Below, piece after piece: positions 30,374 to 40,131 of a stretch of 64,000 bases of DNA. Within the stretch, counting starts at the first letter, position 1. Every line of letters begins with the position of its first letter. The notes under the pieces are model-generated. The model saw nothing but the letters and a program-made list of their open reading frames with translations, was not told where the DNA came from and made no database searches. The DNA is taken from contig JAXLYE010000002.1 of NCBI GenBank assembly GCA_046351595.1, positions 806,001 to 870,000 of the forward strand, given 5' to 3'. Source of the DNA: JAXLYE01 sp046351595 (lineage in GTDB: Bacteria; Myxococcota_A; Polyangia; Palsa-1104; JAEUJZ01). The translations under genes were made by a program, and so were the position numbers.

Positions 30374-31558
30374 ATGTGGCTGGTTTTCTCGTTCGCCTGG
30401 CTGGTCGGAGTCGCCGGCCTGCTCCTGTACCTTTTGCGCCAGTCCAGCGGCTACAACATCCGCTGGCGACGCATCAACCCCAAGGATGCGCTCCTGCCGA
30501 CGGTCACCGTCGTCGTCCCGGCGCGCAACGAGGCGCGCAACATCGAGCGCTGCGTGTCCTCGCTGATGCAGCAGAGCTACCCCTTCGAGAAGCTGCGCAT
30601 CGTCGTGGTCGACGACAACTCCAGCGACGGCACCGGCGACATCGTGCGCCGCCTCGCGGTCGGCGATCGGCGCGTGCAGGTGCTTGAGGGGCGGCCGCTG
30701 CCCGAGGGCTGGATGGGCAAGCAGAACGCCTGCGCCCACGGCAGCCAGGCCGCCGCCAGCGAGTGGCTGTGCTTCGTCGACGCCGACACCGCGGCGCGGC
30801 CCGACTTCCTGCGCCGCGCGATCGCGCTGGCGCAGCGCCGCGACATCGATCTGCTGTCGCTGCTCCCGTATCAGAAGCTGGAGACGTTCTGGGAGCGACT
30901 GATCCTGCCGACGCAGTTTCTCTTGTTCTCGCTGTCGATGGACATCCACCGCATCAACGACCCGCGCACGCCCGACGCCGTGGCCAACGGCCAGTGCATC
31001 TTCATCCGCCGCGAGGTCTACGATCGCATCGGCGGCCACGGCGCGGTGCGCAGCGACATCCTCGAGGACGTGGCGCTGGCGCGCGTGGTGAAGTCGACCG
31101 GCCACCGCCTGTACGTCAAAAGCGGCGCGGACCTGATCCGCACGCGCATGTACAACGGCCTCAAGGAGCTGTGGGGCGGCTTCTCCAAGAACTCCGTCGA
31201 CCTGGTCGGCGGGATCAGCCGCGCGATCGTCGGCGCGCTGGGCATGCTGGCGCTGGGCTGGGTGCCGGTGATCGCGAGCGCGCTGGTGCTCGAGCGCCTG
31301 GTCCCGCGCCTCCTGTCCGGACAGCCCGCGCCGCGGCTCGGGCTGGCGCTCGGGCTGCTCGTGCTCGGAACCGCGGCGGTGGTGGCGGCGCACGCGCTGA
31401 TTGCGCGCTTCAACCGCATGCCGATGCGCTACTCGCTGCTGTTCCCGATCAGCCACACGCTGGCCGCGGCGCTGACGCTCAACAGCGTGCGCCGCTACCT
31501 GAGCGGCCGCAACGAGTGGAAGGGCCGCGTCTACGCCGTCGGCAGCACCGGCTCGTGA
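30374..31558 (+). CDS. Membrane glycosyltransferase family 2 (HpnB/CrtQ-like)
   Basis: 394 residues. One N-terminal membrane segment (MWLVFSFAWLVGVAGLLLYLL) is followed by a GT-A domain: VTVVVPARNEARNI, VVVDDNSSDGTGD, RPLPEGWMGKQNAC and CFVDADTAARPDF. The LPEGWxGK motif is characteristic of hopene-associated glycosyltransferase HpnB and carotenoid glycosyltransferase CrtQ. Three or four membrane segments follow at the C-terminus. Role inferred: sugar transfer to a lipid or terpenoid in the membrane. The ATG at 30374 follows AGGAGG at 8-nt spacing, an excellent start. No hopanoid or carotenoid genes are in view. Confidence 0.85.
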   Translation: MWLVFSFAWLVGVAGLLLYLLRQSSGYNIRWRRINPKDALLPTVTVVVPARNEARNIERCVSSLMQQSYPFEKLRIVVVDDNSSDGTGDIVRRLAVGDRRVQVLEGRPLPEGWMGKQNACAHGSQAAASEWLCFVDADTAARPDFLRRAIALAQRRDIDLLSLLPYQKLETFWERLILPTQFLLFSLSMDIHRINDPRTPDAVANGQCIFIRREVYDRIGGHGAVRSDILEDVALARVVKSTGHRLYVKSGADLIRTRMYNGLKELWGGFSKNSVDLVGGISRAIVGALGMLALGWVPVIASALVLERLVPRLLSGQPAPRLGLALGLLVLGTAAVVAAHALIARFNRMPMRYSLLFPISHTLAAALTLNSVRRYLSGRNEWKGRVYAVGSTGS

Positions 31559-31803
31559 GCGCGGCCGGCGCGCGCTTTTGGGCTCGGCCCGAGCAGCTGG
31601 CGCCCGAGGGCCCCGACTACCGCCACCACCGCACCGGCGAGGACAACGGCCACGCGCACCTCAAGAACCTCTTGCTCGGGCACCGGGTCATCCTGCCGAT
31701 CACCGCGGGCCGGCTCGATCTGGGACCGTGGCAGCAGGTGTTCTACGCCGAGTTCGACGGGCAGCGCGACAAGCGCGTCATCGTCAAGGCGATGGGCGAG
31801 TAG
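31555..31803 (+). pseudogene. Truncated YjbQ/UPF0047-type gene (C-terminal half only)
   Basis: The reading frame from a GTG at 31555 (overlapping the glycosyltransferase stop as GTGA) encodes 82 residues. YRHHRTGEDNGHAHLKNLLLGHRVILPI, GRLDLGPWQQVFYAEFDGQ and RVIVKAMGE match the C-terminal half of YjbQ-like proteins, which have secondary thiamine-phosphate synthase activity. The N-terminal 55-60 residues of the family, including the HTTA-type motif, are missing and no frame upstream supplies them. It is therefore a 5'-truncated remnant or an unusually short paralogue. The intact protein is normally about 135 residues. Confidence 0.6.
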
Positions 31804-31806
31804 CGG

Positions 31807-32460
<654 letters not shown>

Positions 32461-32525
32461 GGCCTGGCATCGTAATGCAAGCTCATGCGGCGCGAGCCAA
32501 GAAAGAGGCGGGTGTCCGTCCGCTC

Positions 32526-32650
32526 GTTTCACGTTTCACGCGACCTGTTTCACGCGACCTGTTCCACACGCCGGCCGTCGCCCCGTATTCCGTCGTCGCT
32601 ATTTTTGTGTTTCACAGGGTTGTTTCATGTTTCACGTTGCATGTTTCACG
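32526..32650. repeat. Cluster of GTTTCACG boxes upstream of the threonine aldolase gene
   Basis: Exact or one-mismatch copies of GTTTCACG start at 32526, 32533, 32547, 32609, 32622, 32629 and 32643, with a diverged copy near 32561. They sit in the divergent gap between the lipoprotein (minus) and threonine aldolase (plus) genes. They may be a decayed repeat or an operator array. Confidence 0.6.
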
Positions 32651-32718
32651 CGCGCTGGGGCCGGGGCCGCCCCGCAAGGCCATTCCCGCGGCGGCGCCGG
32701 CTGACTATCCTTCCGGCC

Positions 32719-33765
32719 ATGAGCCACGCCGCCTTGAGCCTTGTCGATCTGCGCTCCGATACCGTCACGCGGCCGACGCCGGGCATGCGCGCGGCCATGC
32801 ACGCGGCCGAGGTCGGGGACGACGTGTTTCGCGAGGATCCGACGGTGAACCGGCTGGAGCAGGAGGTCGCGGCGCTGCTCGGCAAGCCGGCCGCGGTGTT
32901 CGTGCCGTCGGGGACCATGGCCAACCAGGTCGCGCTGCGGCTGCACACCGAGCACGGCGACGACGTGCTGTGCGCCGACGGCGCGCACGTGAAGTGGTAC
33001 GAGACCGGGGCCGCGGCGGCGCTGGCCGGTGTGCAGCTGTCGACGGTGGGGCGCGGCGGGCTGTTCACGCCCGAGGAGCTCGGCGCGGCCTTCGTGCCGG
33101 CGCGCGGCGACCACGCCGGCCCGGTGACGCGGCTGTGCTGGATCGAGAACACGCACAACCGCGCCGGCGGCCGGGTGTGGCCGCTCGCGGCGCTCGACGC
33201 GGTCTGCGGCGCCGCTCGGGCGCTCGGGCTGGCGCTGCACCTCGACGGCGCGCGGCTGTGGAACGCGGCGGTCCGGCTCGGCGTGCCGCCGGCCCGCCTC
33301 GCCGCCGGCTTCGACACCGTCTCGGTCTGCCTGTCCAAGGGGCTCGGCGCGCCGGTCGGCTCGCTGCTCGCCGGCAGCGCCGCCGCGATCGAGCGCGCGC
33401 GGCGCTTCCGCAAGATGTACGGCGGCGGCATGCGCCAGGCCGGCGGGCTGGCGGCGGCCGGGCTCTACGCGCTCGGCCACAACCTGCCGCGGCTCGCCGA
33501 GGACCACGCGAACGCGGCGGCGCTCGCGGCGGCGCTCGCCGAGATCCCGGGCGTCACCGTGGTGCCGCCCGACACCAACATCGTCCTGTTCGACCTCTTG
33601 CCGCCGCTGCCCGACGCCGAGACCGTGCTCAAGGCGCTGGCACCGCGCGGCGTGCTGGGCGGCGCCTTCGGGCCGCGGCGGGTGCGCCTGGTGACCCACC
33701 TGGACGCCGATGCGGCGGCGTGCCGGCGCGCGGCCGAGCAGATCCGCGGGCTGCTATGCGCCTGA
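32719..33765 (+). CDS. ltaE: Low-specificity L-threonine aldolase
   Basis: 348 residues of fold-type-I PLP enzyme. It opens LSLVDLRSDTVTRPTPGMRAAM, the signature start of threonine aldolase, and has VCLSKGLGAPVGS with the PLP lysine Lys207. The reaction is reversible cleavage of L-threonine or allo-threonine to glycine and acetaldehyde. Its length is about the family norm of 340. The start is ATG. The last 10 bp overlap the start of the TPR lipoprotein gene downstream, so the two may be cotranscribed, although their functions are unrelated. Confidence 0.9.
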   Translation: MSHAALSLVDLRSDTVTRPTPGMRAAMHAAEVGDDVFREDPTVNRLEQEVAALLGKPAAVFVPSGTMANQVALRLHTEHGDDVLCADGAHVKWYETGAAAALAGVQLSTVGRGGLFTPEELGAAFVPARGDHAGPVTRLCWIENTHNRAGGRVWPLAALDAVCGAARALGLALHLDGARLWNAAVRLGVPPARLAAGFDTVSVCLSKGLGAPVGSLLAGSAAAIERARRFRKMYGGGMRQAGGLAAAGLYALGHNLPRLAEDHANAAALAAALAEIPGVTVVPPDTNIVLFDLLPPLPDAETVLKALAPRGVLGGAFGPRRVRLVTHLDADAAACRRAAEQIRGLLCA

Positions 33766-34841
33766 GCCTCGTCGCCGCCGCCGGCCTCGCGCTCGTCGCC
33801 GGCGCGCTCGGCTGCGCGCGCGGCCCGCGGCTGCCCGACTCGATCCAGGTGGCCTACGAGGGCGAGATCGGCCCCGCGCCCGAGCGCGCCTGGCAGGTGA
33901 TCATCGAGCGCTGCCGCCGCGGCGACACCGCCGACCTGGATCCGCGCAAGGACGACTGCGGCCTGGCCTACTACCGGCGGGGGCTGGCGCTCGAGCAGGA
34001 GCAGCGCTACGACGAGGCGCTGGCGGCGTTCCGCGAGGTGCGCGGCCACAGCCGGGATCGCGTGCGCGGCGCGCGGGCGCAGGTGCGGGCCGCCGGGGTG
34101 CTGCTCAAGCTGGGCCGCAAAGACGAGGCCGCGGAGCTCTTCGCCGCGACGGTGCGCGAGTTCCCGGGCGAGGTGCCCGGCGAGGACGCGCTGCGGGCGC
34201 TGGTGCGGCTGCGCAAGGACGCGGACACGCCGACGCTGGGGGCCGAGCTCGACGGGCTGTCCGAGGTGCTGCGGCCCTACGAGGGCGCGGGCAGCTACGC
34301 GCTGTACGACGCGGCGCGCTTCTATCAAGACAAGGGACGCGCGGCCGAGGCGCTGGCCCGCTACGACGAACTCGCGCGGCGCTACCCCAAGGGGCCGCTG
34401 CTCGACGACGCGCTGTTCGCGGCGGCGCTCTTGCTGCGCCAGGGCGGCCGCAGCGCCGAGGCGGCCGAGCACCTGGAGCGCCTGCAGAGCCGGCACGAGT
34501 CCGCGCTCGTGATCGGCCACTACCACCGCCCGCGGCTGATCGAGAGCGTGCTGCTGCTCGGGCAGGTGTACCTGGGCGACCTGCGGCAGCCCGAGGCCGC
34601 GCTGCGGGTGCTGCAGCGGCTGCCGGCGTGGCAGCCGGCGTCGGTGCTGTGCGACGACGCGCTCTTGCTGATGGCGCAGGCCGCGGCGCAGCGCGGCGGC
34701 CGCACACCGAGCGAGCGGCGCACCGAGGCGTGCAGCTACCTCGCGCGCCTCCTGCGCGACTACCCGGACAGCAACCAGCGACGGGCCGCGGCGCGCCTGC
34801 AGCTCGAGCTCGGCTGCGTGCCGGCGCCGGGCCGCAGCTAG
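33756..34841 (+). CDS. TPR-containing lipoprotein (BamD/YfiO-like arrangement)
   Basis: 361 residues. The signal peptide MRLSLVAAAGLALVAGALGC ends in the lipobox AGALGC. The rest is helical tetratricopeptide repeats (AYYRRGLALEQEQRYDEALAAFREV, KLGRKDEAAELFAATVREFP, AARFYQDKGRAAEALARYDEL). Possible roles are scaffolding of envelope complexes or a BamD-like role; no partner is evident. The start overlaps ltaE by 10 bp. Convergent with the GNAT gene, 2 bp between the stops. Confidence 0.8.
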   Translation: MRLSLVAAAGLALVAGALGCARGPRLPDSIQVAYEGEIGPAPERAWQVIIERCRRGDTADLDPRKDDCGLAYYRRGLALEQEQRYDEALAAFREVRGHSRDRVRGARAQVRAAGVLLKLGRKDEAAELFAATVREFPGEVPGEDALRALVRLRKDADTPTLGAELDGLSEVLRPYEGAGSYALYDAARFYQDKGRAAEALARYDELARRYPKGPLLDDALFAAALLLRQGGRSAEAAEHLERLQSRHESALVIGHYHRPRLIESVLLLGQVYLGDLRQPEAALRVLQRLPAWQPASVLCDDALLLMAQAAAQRGGRTPSERRTEACSYLARLLRDYPDSNQRRAAARLQLELGCVPAPGRS

Positions 34842-34843
34842 CG

Positions 34844-36142
34844 CTACGCGCCGTCGTCGGGCGGGCGGCGCGCGGCCTTGCCGTCGGCCTGGGCCTTGCG
34901 CTTGTCGGCTCCCTGGCTCGGGCTCTTGTCGGGACCCTTGGCGGGGGCCTTGTCCTGAGCCTTGTCCTGATCTTTATCCGGATCCTTGTCGCTGCTCGTG
35001 GCGCCCGCCTTGTCGCGCTCGGGCTTGCGGCCCCAGCGGCGACGCTGCCAGCGCAGGCCGGCGTGCTCGAGGTGGCGCTCGAGGCGGCTGCCCTGCCACG
35101 CGAGCTGCGAGCGCAGGCCGCCGTGCCACAAAAGCAGGCGCCGCGTGACGCGGTCCTGCCCCTGCCACTCGTACTTGTACGTCTCGTCGCCGCGCAAGAG
35201 GTCGAACTCGGTGACGCCCTCGCGGATGGCCGCCATCAGCGCCTCGGACAGCGTGACCGTGCCGAGGCTGTAGCGCGCGAGCTCGGGGTCATAGCCCGAA
35301 AGGTAGTAGTAGACGCGCCCGCCCAGCTGGAAGCAGTAGAAGGCGGCGCGGGTCACACCGTCGAGGCGCACCAGGTGCAGGCGCAGGTGGCCGCCGCTCA
35401 GGAAGCCGCGCGCCACGTCGCGGTGGAAGCGCTGGATCGGCTCCTTGGAAAAGGCGCCGCTCTGCCCGCGCTCGCGCCAGCGCTGGTTGTGCAGCTGGAA
35501 CAGGTCGGTCAGCGCCGAGTCCAGGCTGGCCTCGTCGGCGAGCGTGAGCTCGAGCCGGAACTGCTTGGCGAGCTGGCGGCGGCGGCGGCCGATGTTGGCG
35601 CGCAGGTTCTTGCCGAGCGTCGCGTTGTACGCCTCCCACGTCGCCGGCAGCGGGATGAACGGGCACTGCCGGTGCACGGTGCTGCGCAGGCGCAGGCCGG
35701 CGGGCAGCTCGGCTTCGGTGAGCTCGGCGAGCTCGGTGCCGGCGCGCAGATCCGCCAGATCGATGAGGTCCCAGCGCCGCCGCTCGCGCGCGAGGTGGGC
35801 GAAGAAGGCGTCGCGGCACTCGCGCTCGCGGCCGGGCCGCGCGATGAGGTCCTGGTAGTCGGCGAGCGGCGCGGTCAAGAAACGGACGCGGCGCAGCGGC
35901 GTGCCGTAGTAGCGCTCGATGCGCAGCGCCAGGATGCCGACCGGCCCGTCGCCGTCGCCGCCGTCCGGATCTTCAGCGACGAGCACCAGCGGCCGCCCCT
36001 GCCGCGCGTGCTTGAGGTAGCCCGCGGTCCACTCCCACAGCTGGAACGGCGTCACGCCCCGGGCCCGGCCGCACAGCGCGCGCCACCCCGGCTCCAGCGC
36101 CTGCAGCGCCTCGTCGTCGGAAACCTCGCGGACCGTGAGCAT
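34844..36142 (-). CDS. GNAT/BioF2-like (CelD-type) acyltransferase with Asp-Lys repeat tail
   Basis: 432 residues. The core resembles the BioF2-like/CelD acetyltransferase superfamily related to FemAB: LWEWTAGYLKHARQGRPLVLVAE, then KNLRANIGRRRRQLAKQF, RAAFYCFQLGGRVYYYLSGYDPEL and ALMAAIREGVTEFDLLRGDETYKYEW. These proteins are thought to modify extracellular polysaccharides or cell-wall precursors. The C-terminal 70 residues form a charged tail of DK/QDKAQDK/GPDKSP repeats from repeat-like DNA. No signal peptide, so it is cytoplasmic. Divergent from puuD with a 108-bp gap. Confidence 0.78.
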   Translation of the reverse strand: MLTVREVSDDEALQALEPGWRALCGRARGVTPFQLWEWTAGYLKHARQGRPLVLVAEDPDGGDGDGPVGILALRIERYYGTPLRRVRFLTAPLADYQDLIARPGRERECRDAFFAHLARERRRWDLIDLADLRAGTELAELTEAELPAGLRLRSTVHRQCPFIPLPATWEAYNATLGKNLRANIGRRRRQLAKQFRLELTLADEASLDSALTDLFQLHNQRWRERGQSGAFSKEPIQRFHRDVARGFLSGGHLRLHLVRLDGVTRAAFYCFQLGGRVYYYLSGYDPELARYSLGTVTLSEALMAAIREGVTEFDLLRGDETYKYEWQGQDRVTRRLLLWHGGLRSQLAWQGSRLERHLEHAGLRWQRRRWGRKPERDKAGATSSDKDPDKDQDKAQDKAPAKGPDKSPSQGADKRKAQADGKAARRPPDDGA

Positions 36143-36250
36143 GCGGGGGGCCTTACCACGAAGCGGCCGCGCCTGGCTACCGCGCTCGCCGCGGCGCGCG
36201 CAACGCCCCTCGTGTGGGCTGTCGCAAAGATGCTATGAAGCCCGGCACCG

Positions 36251-37432
36251 ATGTCTCCGCACGTACACGAGCTGCTCGACCTGGTCATCCGCTGGACGCA
36301 CCTTATCGCCGGGATCATGTGGATCGGCAACTCCATGCTGTTCAACTGGCTGGATCGCAACCTCGAGCGACCGCCCGACGCCGCACCCGGCTTCGAGGGC
36401 CGCATCTGGATGGTGCACAGCGGCGGCTTCTACGACGTCGTCAAGAAGCAGCTCGAGCCGTCGCAGCTGCCCAAGACGCTGCACTGGTTCAAGTGGCAGA
36501 ACTTCTCGACCTGGGCGAGCGGCATCTTCCTCCTTTTGGTCGTCTACTACCTGGGCGACAGCGCGCTGCTCGTCGACGCGGGCGCGGGGCTGGGGCGGGG
36601 CGCGGCGATCGGCATCGGCCTGGGCGCGGTGCTCGGCGGCTGGGCGGTCTATGACGCGCTGTGGCGGTCGCCGCTCGGCAAGAGGCCGCAGCTGGCGTCG
36701 GCGCTGTCGCTGCTGCTCTTGCTCGGGCTGATCTACACGCTGACGCACACGCTGTCCGGGCGCGCCGCGTACATCCACGTCGGCGTGGTGCTGGGCACGA
36801 TCATGACCGGCAACGTGTGGATGGTGATCCTGCCGTCGCAGCGCGAGCTGGTGGCGGCGACCGCGGCCGGGCGCGAGCAGGATCCGGCCCTGGGCAAGCG
36901 CGCCAAGCAGCGCTCCATCCACAACAACTACATGACGTTCCCGCTCCTGTTCATCATGATCAGCAACCACTTCCCGTCGACGTACGGCGGCCGCAGCGGC
37001 TGGGTCGTGCTGGTCGTGCTGATGCTGGGCGGCGCGCTCGTGCGCCACTTCATGAACATCCGCTTCCACTACCCGGGCTGGCTGACCGCGGCGACGGTGA
37101 CGGTGGTGCTGACGCTCGGCGGGCTGTACGTGCTGACGCGGCCGCAGCGGCTGTCGACGGCCGGCGAGCAGGGGTCCTTCAGCTCGGCGCACGCGGTCAT
37201 CAAGCGCCGCTGCACCGCCTGCCACAGCAGCATGCCCACCGACGAGGTGTGGCGGGTCGCGCCGGCCAACGTGATGTTCGATACGCCGGCCCAGATCAAG
37301 GCCATGGCCGCGCGCATCCGCGCCCGCGCCGTCGACAACAAGACCATGCCGCTCGGCAACAAGACCGGCATGACCGACGAGGAGCGGGCGGTGCTCGGGG
37401 CGTGGCTCGAGCGCGGCGCCCGCATCGACTGA
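36251..37432 (+). CDS. puuD: PuuD-type membrane urate hydroxylase with cytochrome c domain
   Basis: 393 residues. The N-terminal part (about 1-295) has seven or eight membrane segments (IRWTHLIAGIMWIGNSMLFNWLDRN and GTIMTGNVWMVILPSQ are typical). The C-terminal domain has CTACH (Cys321, Cys324, His325) for haem c, with a later Met in TMPLGNKTGM. This is the layout of PuuD, which oxidises urate to 5-hydroxyisourate and passes electrons to the respiratory chain. The start ATG is 108 bp from the divergent GNAT gene. Neighbouring purine-breakdown genes (for example puuE, allantoinase) are absent from the window. Confidence 0.85.
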   Translation: MSPHVHELLDLVIRWTHLIAGIMWIGNSMLFNWLDRNLERPPDAAPGFEGRIWMVHSGGFYDVVKKQLEPSQLPKTLHWFKWQNFSTWASGIFLLLVVYYLGDSALLVDAGAGLGRGAAIGIGLGAVLGGWAVYDALWRSPLGKRPQLASALSLLLLLGLIYTLTHTLSGRAAYIHVGVVLGTIMTGNVWMVILPSQRELVAATAAGREQDPALGKRAKQRSIHNNYMTFPLLFIMISNHFPSTYGGRSGWVVLVVLMLGGALVRHFMNIRFHYPGWLTAATVTVVLTLGGLYVLTRPQRLSTAGEQGSFSSAHAVIKRRCTACHSSMPTDEVWRVAPANVMFDTPAQIKAMAARIRARAVDNKTMPLGNKTGMTDEERAVLGAWLERGARID

Positions 37433-37439
37433 GCGCGCC

Positions 37440-38132
37440 GTGAAGAAGACCTTGCAGCCGGCGACGCCGACGCAGCCCGCGGGCAACAGGCCCCAGGCCG
37501 GGGCGCCTGCGCCTGGGGCGGGCGGCGCGCCCGGGGCCACGAAGCCGCTCGGGCGCACGCTGCGGCGCGTGAAGCGGCGGCGGCGCAAGGACGCGCGGCC
37601 CGAGCGCGGCTGGGGCCTGATCCGCGACGCCGCGAACCGCCTGGGGCTGTGGCCGCAGCTGGCGCCGTTCTTCGTGCAGCGCGCCTTTGCGCTGGCGATG
37701 CGCAAGCTGGTGCCGCGCCTGCAGACCGAGGCGCGCGCCGAGGGGCTGCAGGGCGACGGGCTGGTCGTGCGGGTCTCGTCCTCGGCCGTGGCCAGCGAGC
37801 TTTTGTACGTGCGCGACCTCTTGCTCGAGCAGGTCAACGAGGAGCTCGACCGCCTGCGCGGCCTGCTCGGCTCCGAGGGCGCAAGCACGGCGGCGCGCGG
37901 CCTGCGCAAGGTCGTGCGCCTGGTCCACCGCGTCGGCCCGGTCGCGGAGCTGCCGGATGCTACCGAGTGGACGCGCGTGCCGCGGCCGCGCAAGCGCCCG
38001 CTGCCCAAGCGGCCCCCGGCCCGGCCCGAGGAAGAGGCCGAGCTTGTGGCCGCGCTGGGCACGATCGGCGACGGCACGCTGCGCGACGCGCTGGGTGCGC
38101 TGTACCTGTCGGCGCGGCGGTCAGGCCGCTGA
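37440..38132 (+). CDS. DUF721/DciA-like protein
   Basis: 230 residues, GTG start 7 bp after puuD. A basic Pro/Arg-rich N-terminus is followed by a core (LWPQLAPFFVQRAFALAMRKLVPRLQTEARAEGLQGDGLVVRVSSS to LLYVRDLLLEQVNEELDRL) that fits the DUF721/DciA fold. DciA in many bacteria loads the replicative helicase DnaB; the role is known for the family but not shown here. The C-terminus is again basic and Pro-rich. It lies between the PuuD and TonB-like genes and might be part of one transcript. Confidence 0.68.
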   Translation: MKKTLQPATPTQPAGNRPQAGAPAPGAGGAPGATKPLGRTLRRVKRRRRKDARPERGWGLIRDAANRLGLWPQLAPFFVQRAFALAMRKLVPRLQTEARAEGLQGDGLVVRVSSSAVASELLYVRDLLLEQVNEELDRLRGLLGSEGASTAARGLRKVVRLVHRVGPVAELPDATEWTRVPRPRKRPLPKRPPARPEEEAELVAALGTIGDGTLRDALGALYLSARRSGR

Positions 38133-38163
38133 CGCGGTAGACTGCGCAATCGGAGCCCTTTAC

Positions 38164-39381
38164 GTGATCCGGCCCGCGCCCGCTTCGCCGCTGCCCCCGC
38201 ACCCGATCCCGGGTCCCGGGGATCGTGCGCCGGGACGTGGCCGCGGCTCGCCCCGGCGGCGCGCGACGCGGCGCTTCGTGGTGGCGGCGATCCTGGCCGT
38301 GCTCTGCCACGCCGGCACCCTGGCCTACCTCAGCGCCCGCGGCGTCTTCGACGAGACGTTCGGGGCGCTGCCGCCGCTGCTCAACCTCGAGGCGCCGCTC
38401 TCGCGCGAGGCGCCGTCGGACTCGGCGCCGCTCGAGATCACGCAGCTCGACGTCCCCGACCAGCCGACGCAGACCGAGCGCGAGCGCGAAAAAGAGGTCG
38501 AGAAGAAGGACGTCAGCGGCCAGGTCGTCGACATCGCCCGCCCCGCCATCGAGCAGCGCCCCGACGACGCCAAGTTCCTCTCGGAGTACGACTCCAAGGT
38601 CGAGCACGAGACCAAGGGCGCGGTCGGTCGAACCAAGGCCGGCGCGGTCCTGCCCAGCCAGGTCGTGCCGGCACCGTCGCCGCCGTCGGAGAGCCGGCAG
38701 GCGCCGAGCCCGCTGCCGAGCAGCGCGCGGCCGAGCCAGCAGCCGCTGGCGCTCAAGGGCCCGGTCGGCAGCAAGGTGCCGGGGCCGCAGGGCCAGAGCG
38801 ACGCCGTCGACAGCGTCGGTCCCGACGGCACGATGGCGCACCAGCACGGCCAGGGCGAGCTCAAGCCCGGCGAGTCCATGGGCGGCGGCGCGCTGCCCGG
38901 CGGCGCCCCCAAGCTCAACCTGGCGCCGTCGCAGCGCGCGCTGCAGCAGGCGCTCGGCGAGGGCGAGGGCTCGCCCGACTACCTCGGCGATCTCGACGAG
39001 GCCGACGCCACGGGCCTCAACGCCAAGAAGTGGAAGTTCGCCGCCTTCTTCAACCGCATGAAGTCGCTGGTCCGCGACGAGTGGCACCCGGACGAGCTGT
39101 TGTCGCGGCACGACCCCACCGGCAACATCTACGGCGCCAAGGACCGCGTCACCGTGCTCAAGGTCGAGCTGCGGCTCGACGGGCGGGTGCAGGACGTGGC
39201 CGTGCACAAGACCTCGGGCGTCGAGTTCCTGGACGAGGAGGCGCAGAGCGCGTTCCGCCGCGCGCAGCCGTTCGAGAACCCGCCGCAGCCGCTCGCCGAT
39301 CCGGACGGCGTCATCCGCTTCAAGTTCGCCTTCATCGTCCAGCTCTCGGGGCGGACGTCGTTCAAGGTCTACAAGTACTAG
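38164..39381 (+). CDS. TonB family protein with N-terminal membrane anchor
   Basis: 405 residues from a GTG start. One membrane segment (RRFVVAAILAVLCHAGTLAYLSA) is followed by an acidic/Lys- and Pro-rich periplasmic stretch, then a C-terminal TonB domain (DRVTVLKVELRLDGRVQDVAVHKTSGVEFLDEEAQSAFRRAQPFENPP to FIVQLSGRTSFKVYKY). Such proteins couple the proton motive force to outer-membrane transport or act in motility/secretion machines. No ExbB/ExbD genes are adjacent. The start was chosen as the first in-frame codon that leaves the DciA-like gene and precedes the membrane segment. Confidence 0.8.
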   Translation: MIRPAPASPLPPHPIPGPGDRAPGRGRGSPRRRATRRFVVAAILAVLCHAGTLAYLSARGVFDETFGALPPLLNLEAPLSREAPSDSAPLEITQLDVPDQPTQTEREREKEVEKKDVSGQVVDIARPAIEQRPDDAKFLSEYDSKVEHETKGAVGRTKAGAVLPSQVVPAPSPPSESRQAPSPLPSSARPSQQPLALKGPVGSKVPGPQGQSDAVDSVGPDGTMAHQHGQGELKPGESMGGGALPGGAPKLNLAPSQRALQQALGEGEGSPDYLGDLDEADATGLNAKKWKFAAFFNRMKSLVRDEWHPDELLSRHDPTGNIYGAKDRVTVLKVELRLDGRVQDVAVHKTSGVEFLDEEAQSAFRRAQPFENPPQPLADPDGVIRFKFAFIVQLSGRTSFKVYKY

Positions 39382-39456
39382 GCCGCGGTGCAGGCAGCGG
39401 CTTGCCTCCGGGCGCCGCCTCGCCTACCTTCCGGTGCGCTCTCGACGAGGTGACCC

Positions 39457-40131
39457 GTGAAGACGAACCGCTGTGCTTTCCTTCTTGCGGCGACCCTTGC
39501 CGCGTGCTCGACGCCACCCGCGGTGCCCGACGCTGCCGGCGGCGCGGACGGCGGCGGCGCGGACGCGGCGATGTCCGATGCCGGCGGCGGTGACCTCAGC
39601 ACGCCGGTCAAGTGCTCGGCCGCGAGCTGCAACGGCTGCTGCGACGGCAACACCTGCCAGCCCGGCGGCACCGCCAGCGCCTGCGGACTGGGCGGCGGCG
39701 CCTGCGCGGTCTGTCCGCACACCGCGGCGTGCACGCCCGCGGGCATGTGCGTCGAGATGCTCGACGGCATGTACAGCCTGGTCCTTGATTCCGCGAGCAT
39801 CGCGGTGCGCAAGGGCAGCGGCGAGTGCTGGGACCCGGAGCCGCCGTGCGGCCTGCCCGACGTCTACGCCCGGCTGTGGGGCAGCGGCGAGAAGACGCCG
39901 GTGGTGCCGGACACGCTGTCGCCGCACTTTACGGCGCCGTGGACGATCTCGTACAAGGACCTGACCTCGGGCCGGACGACGTTCGAGCTGTCCGACGTCG
40001 ACGACCTCACCGAGGAGCGCATCGGCCAGGGCACGCTCAAGCCGAGCGACGACGAGATCCGCGCCGGCCGCGTGGTCATTTCGACCGCGGGCTTCGCCAG
40101 CTCCGTCACCTTCACGATCCGCAAGATGTGA
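39457..40131 (+). CDS. Lipoprotein with Cys-rich segment and C2-like domain
   Basis: 224 residues, GTG start with GACGAGGTGAC as ribosome site. The signal peptide ends in LAACS (lipobox). A Cys-rich segment (CSAASCNGCCDGNTCQPGG to CAVCPHTAAC) is typical of myxobacterial surface lipoproteins. The C-terminal domain (MYSLVLDSASIAVRKGSGECWDPEPPCGLPDVYARLWG to FTIRKM) has the shape of a C2 domain with a PDVY/DTLSPHF signature. Function unknown; surface binding of metal or lipid is one guess. Confidence 0.68.
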   Translation: MKTNRCAFLLAATLAACSTPPAVPDAAGGADGGGADAAMSDAGGGDLSTPVKCSAASCNGCCDGNTCQPGGTASACGLGGGACAVCPHTAACTPAGMCVEMLDGMYSLVLDSASIAVRKGSGECWDPEPPCGLPDVYARLWGSGEKTPVVPDTLSPHFTAPWTISYKDLTSGRTTFELSDVDDLTEERIGQGTLKPSDDEIRAGRVVISTAGFASSVTFTIRKM

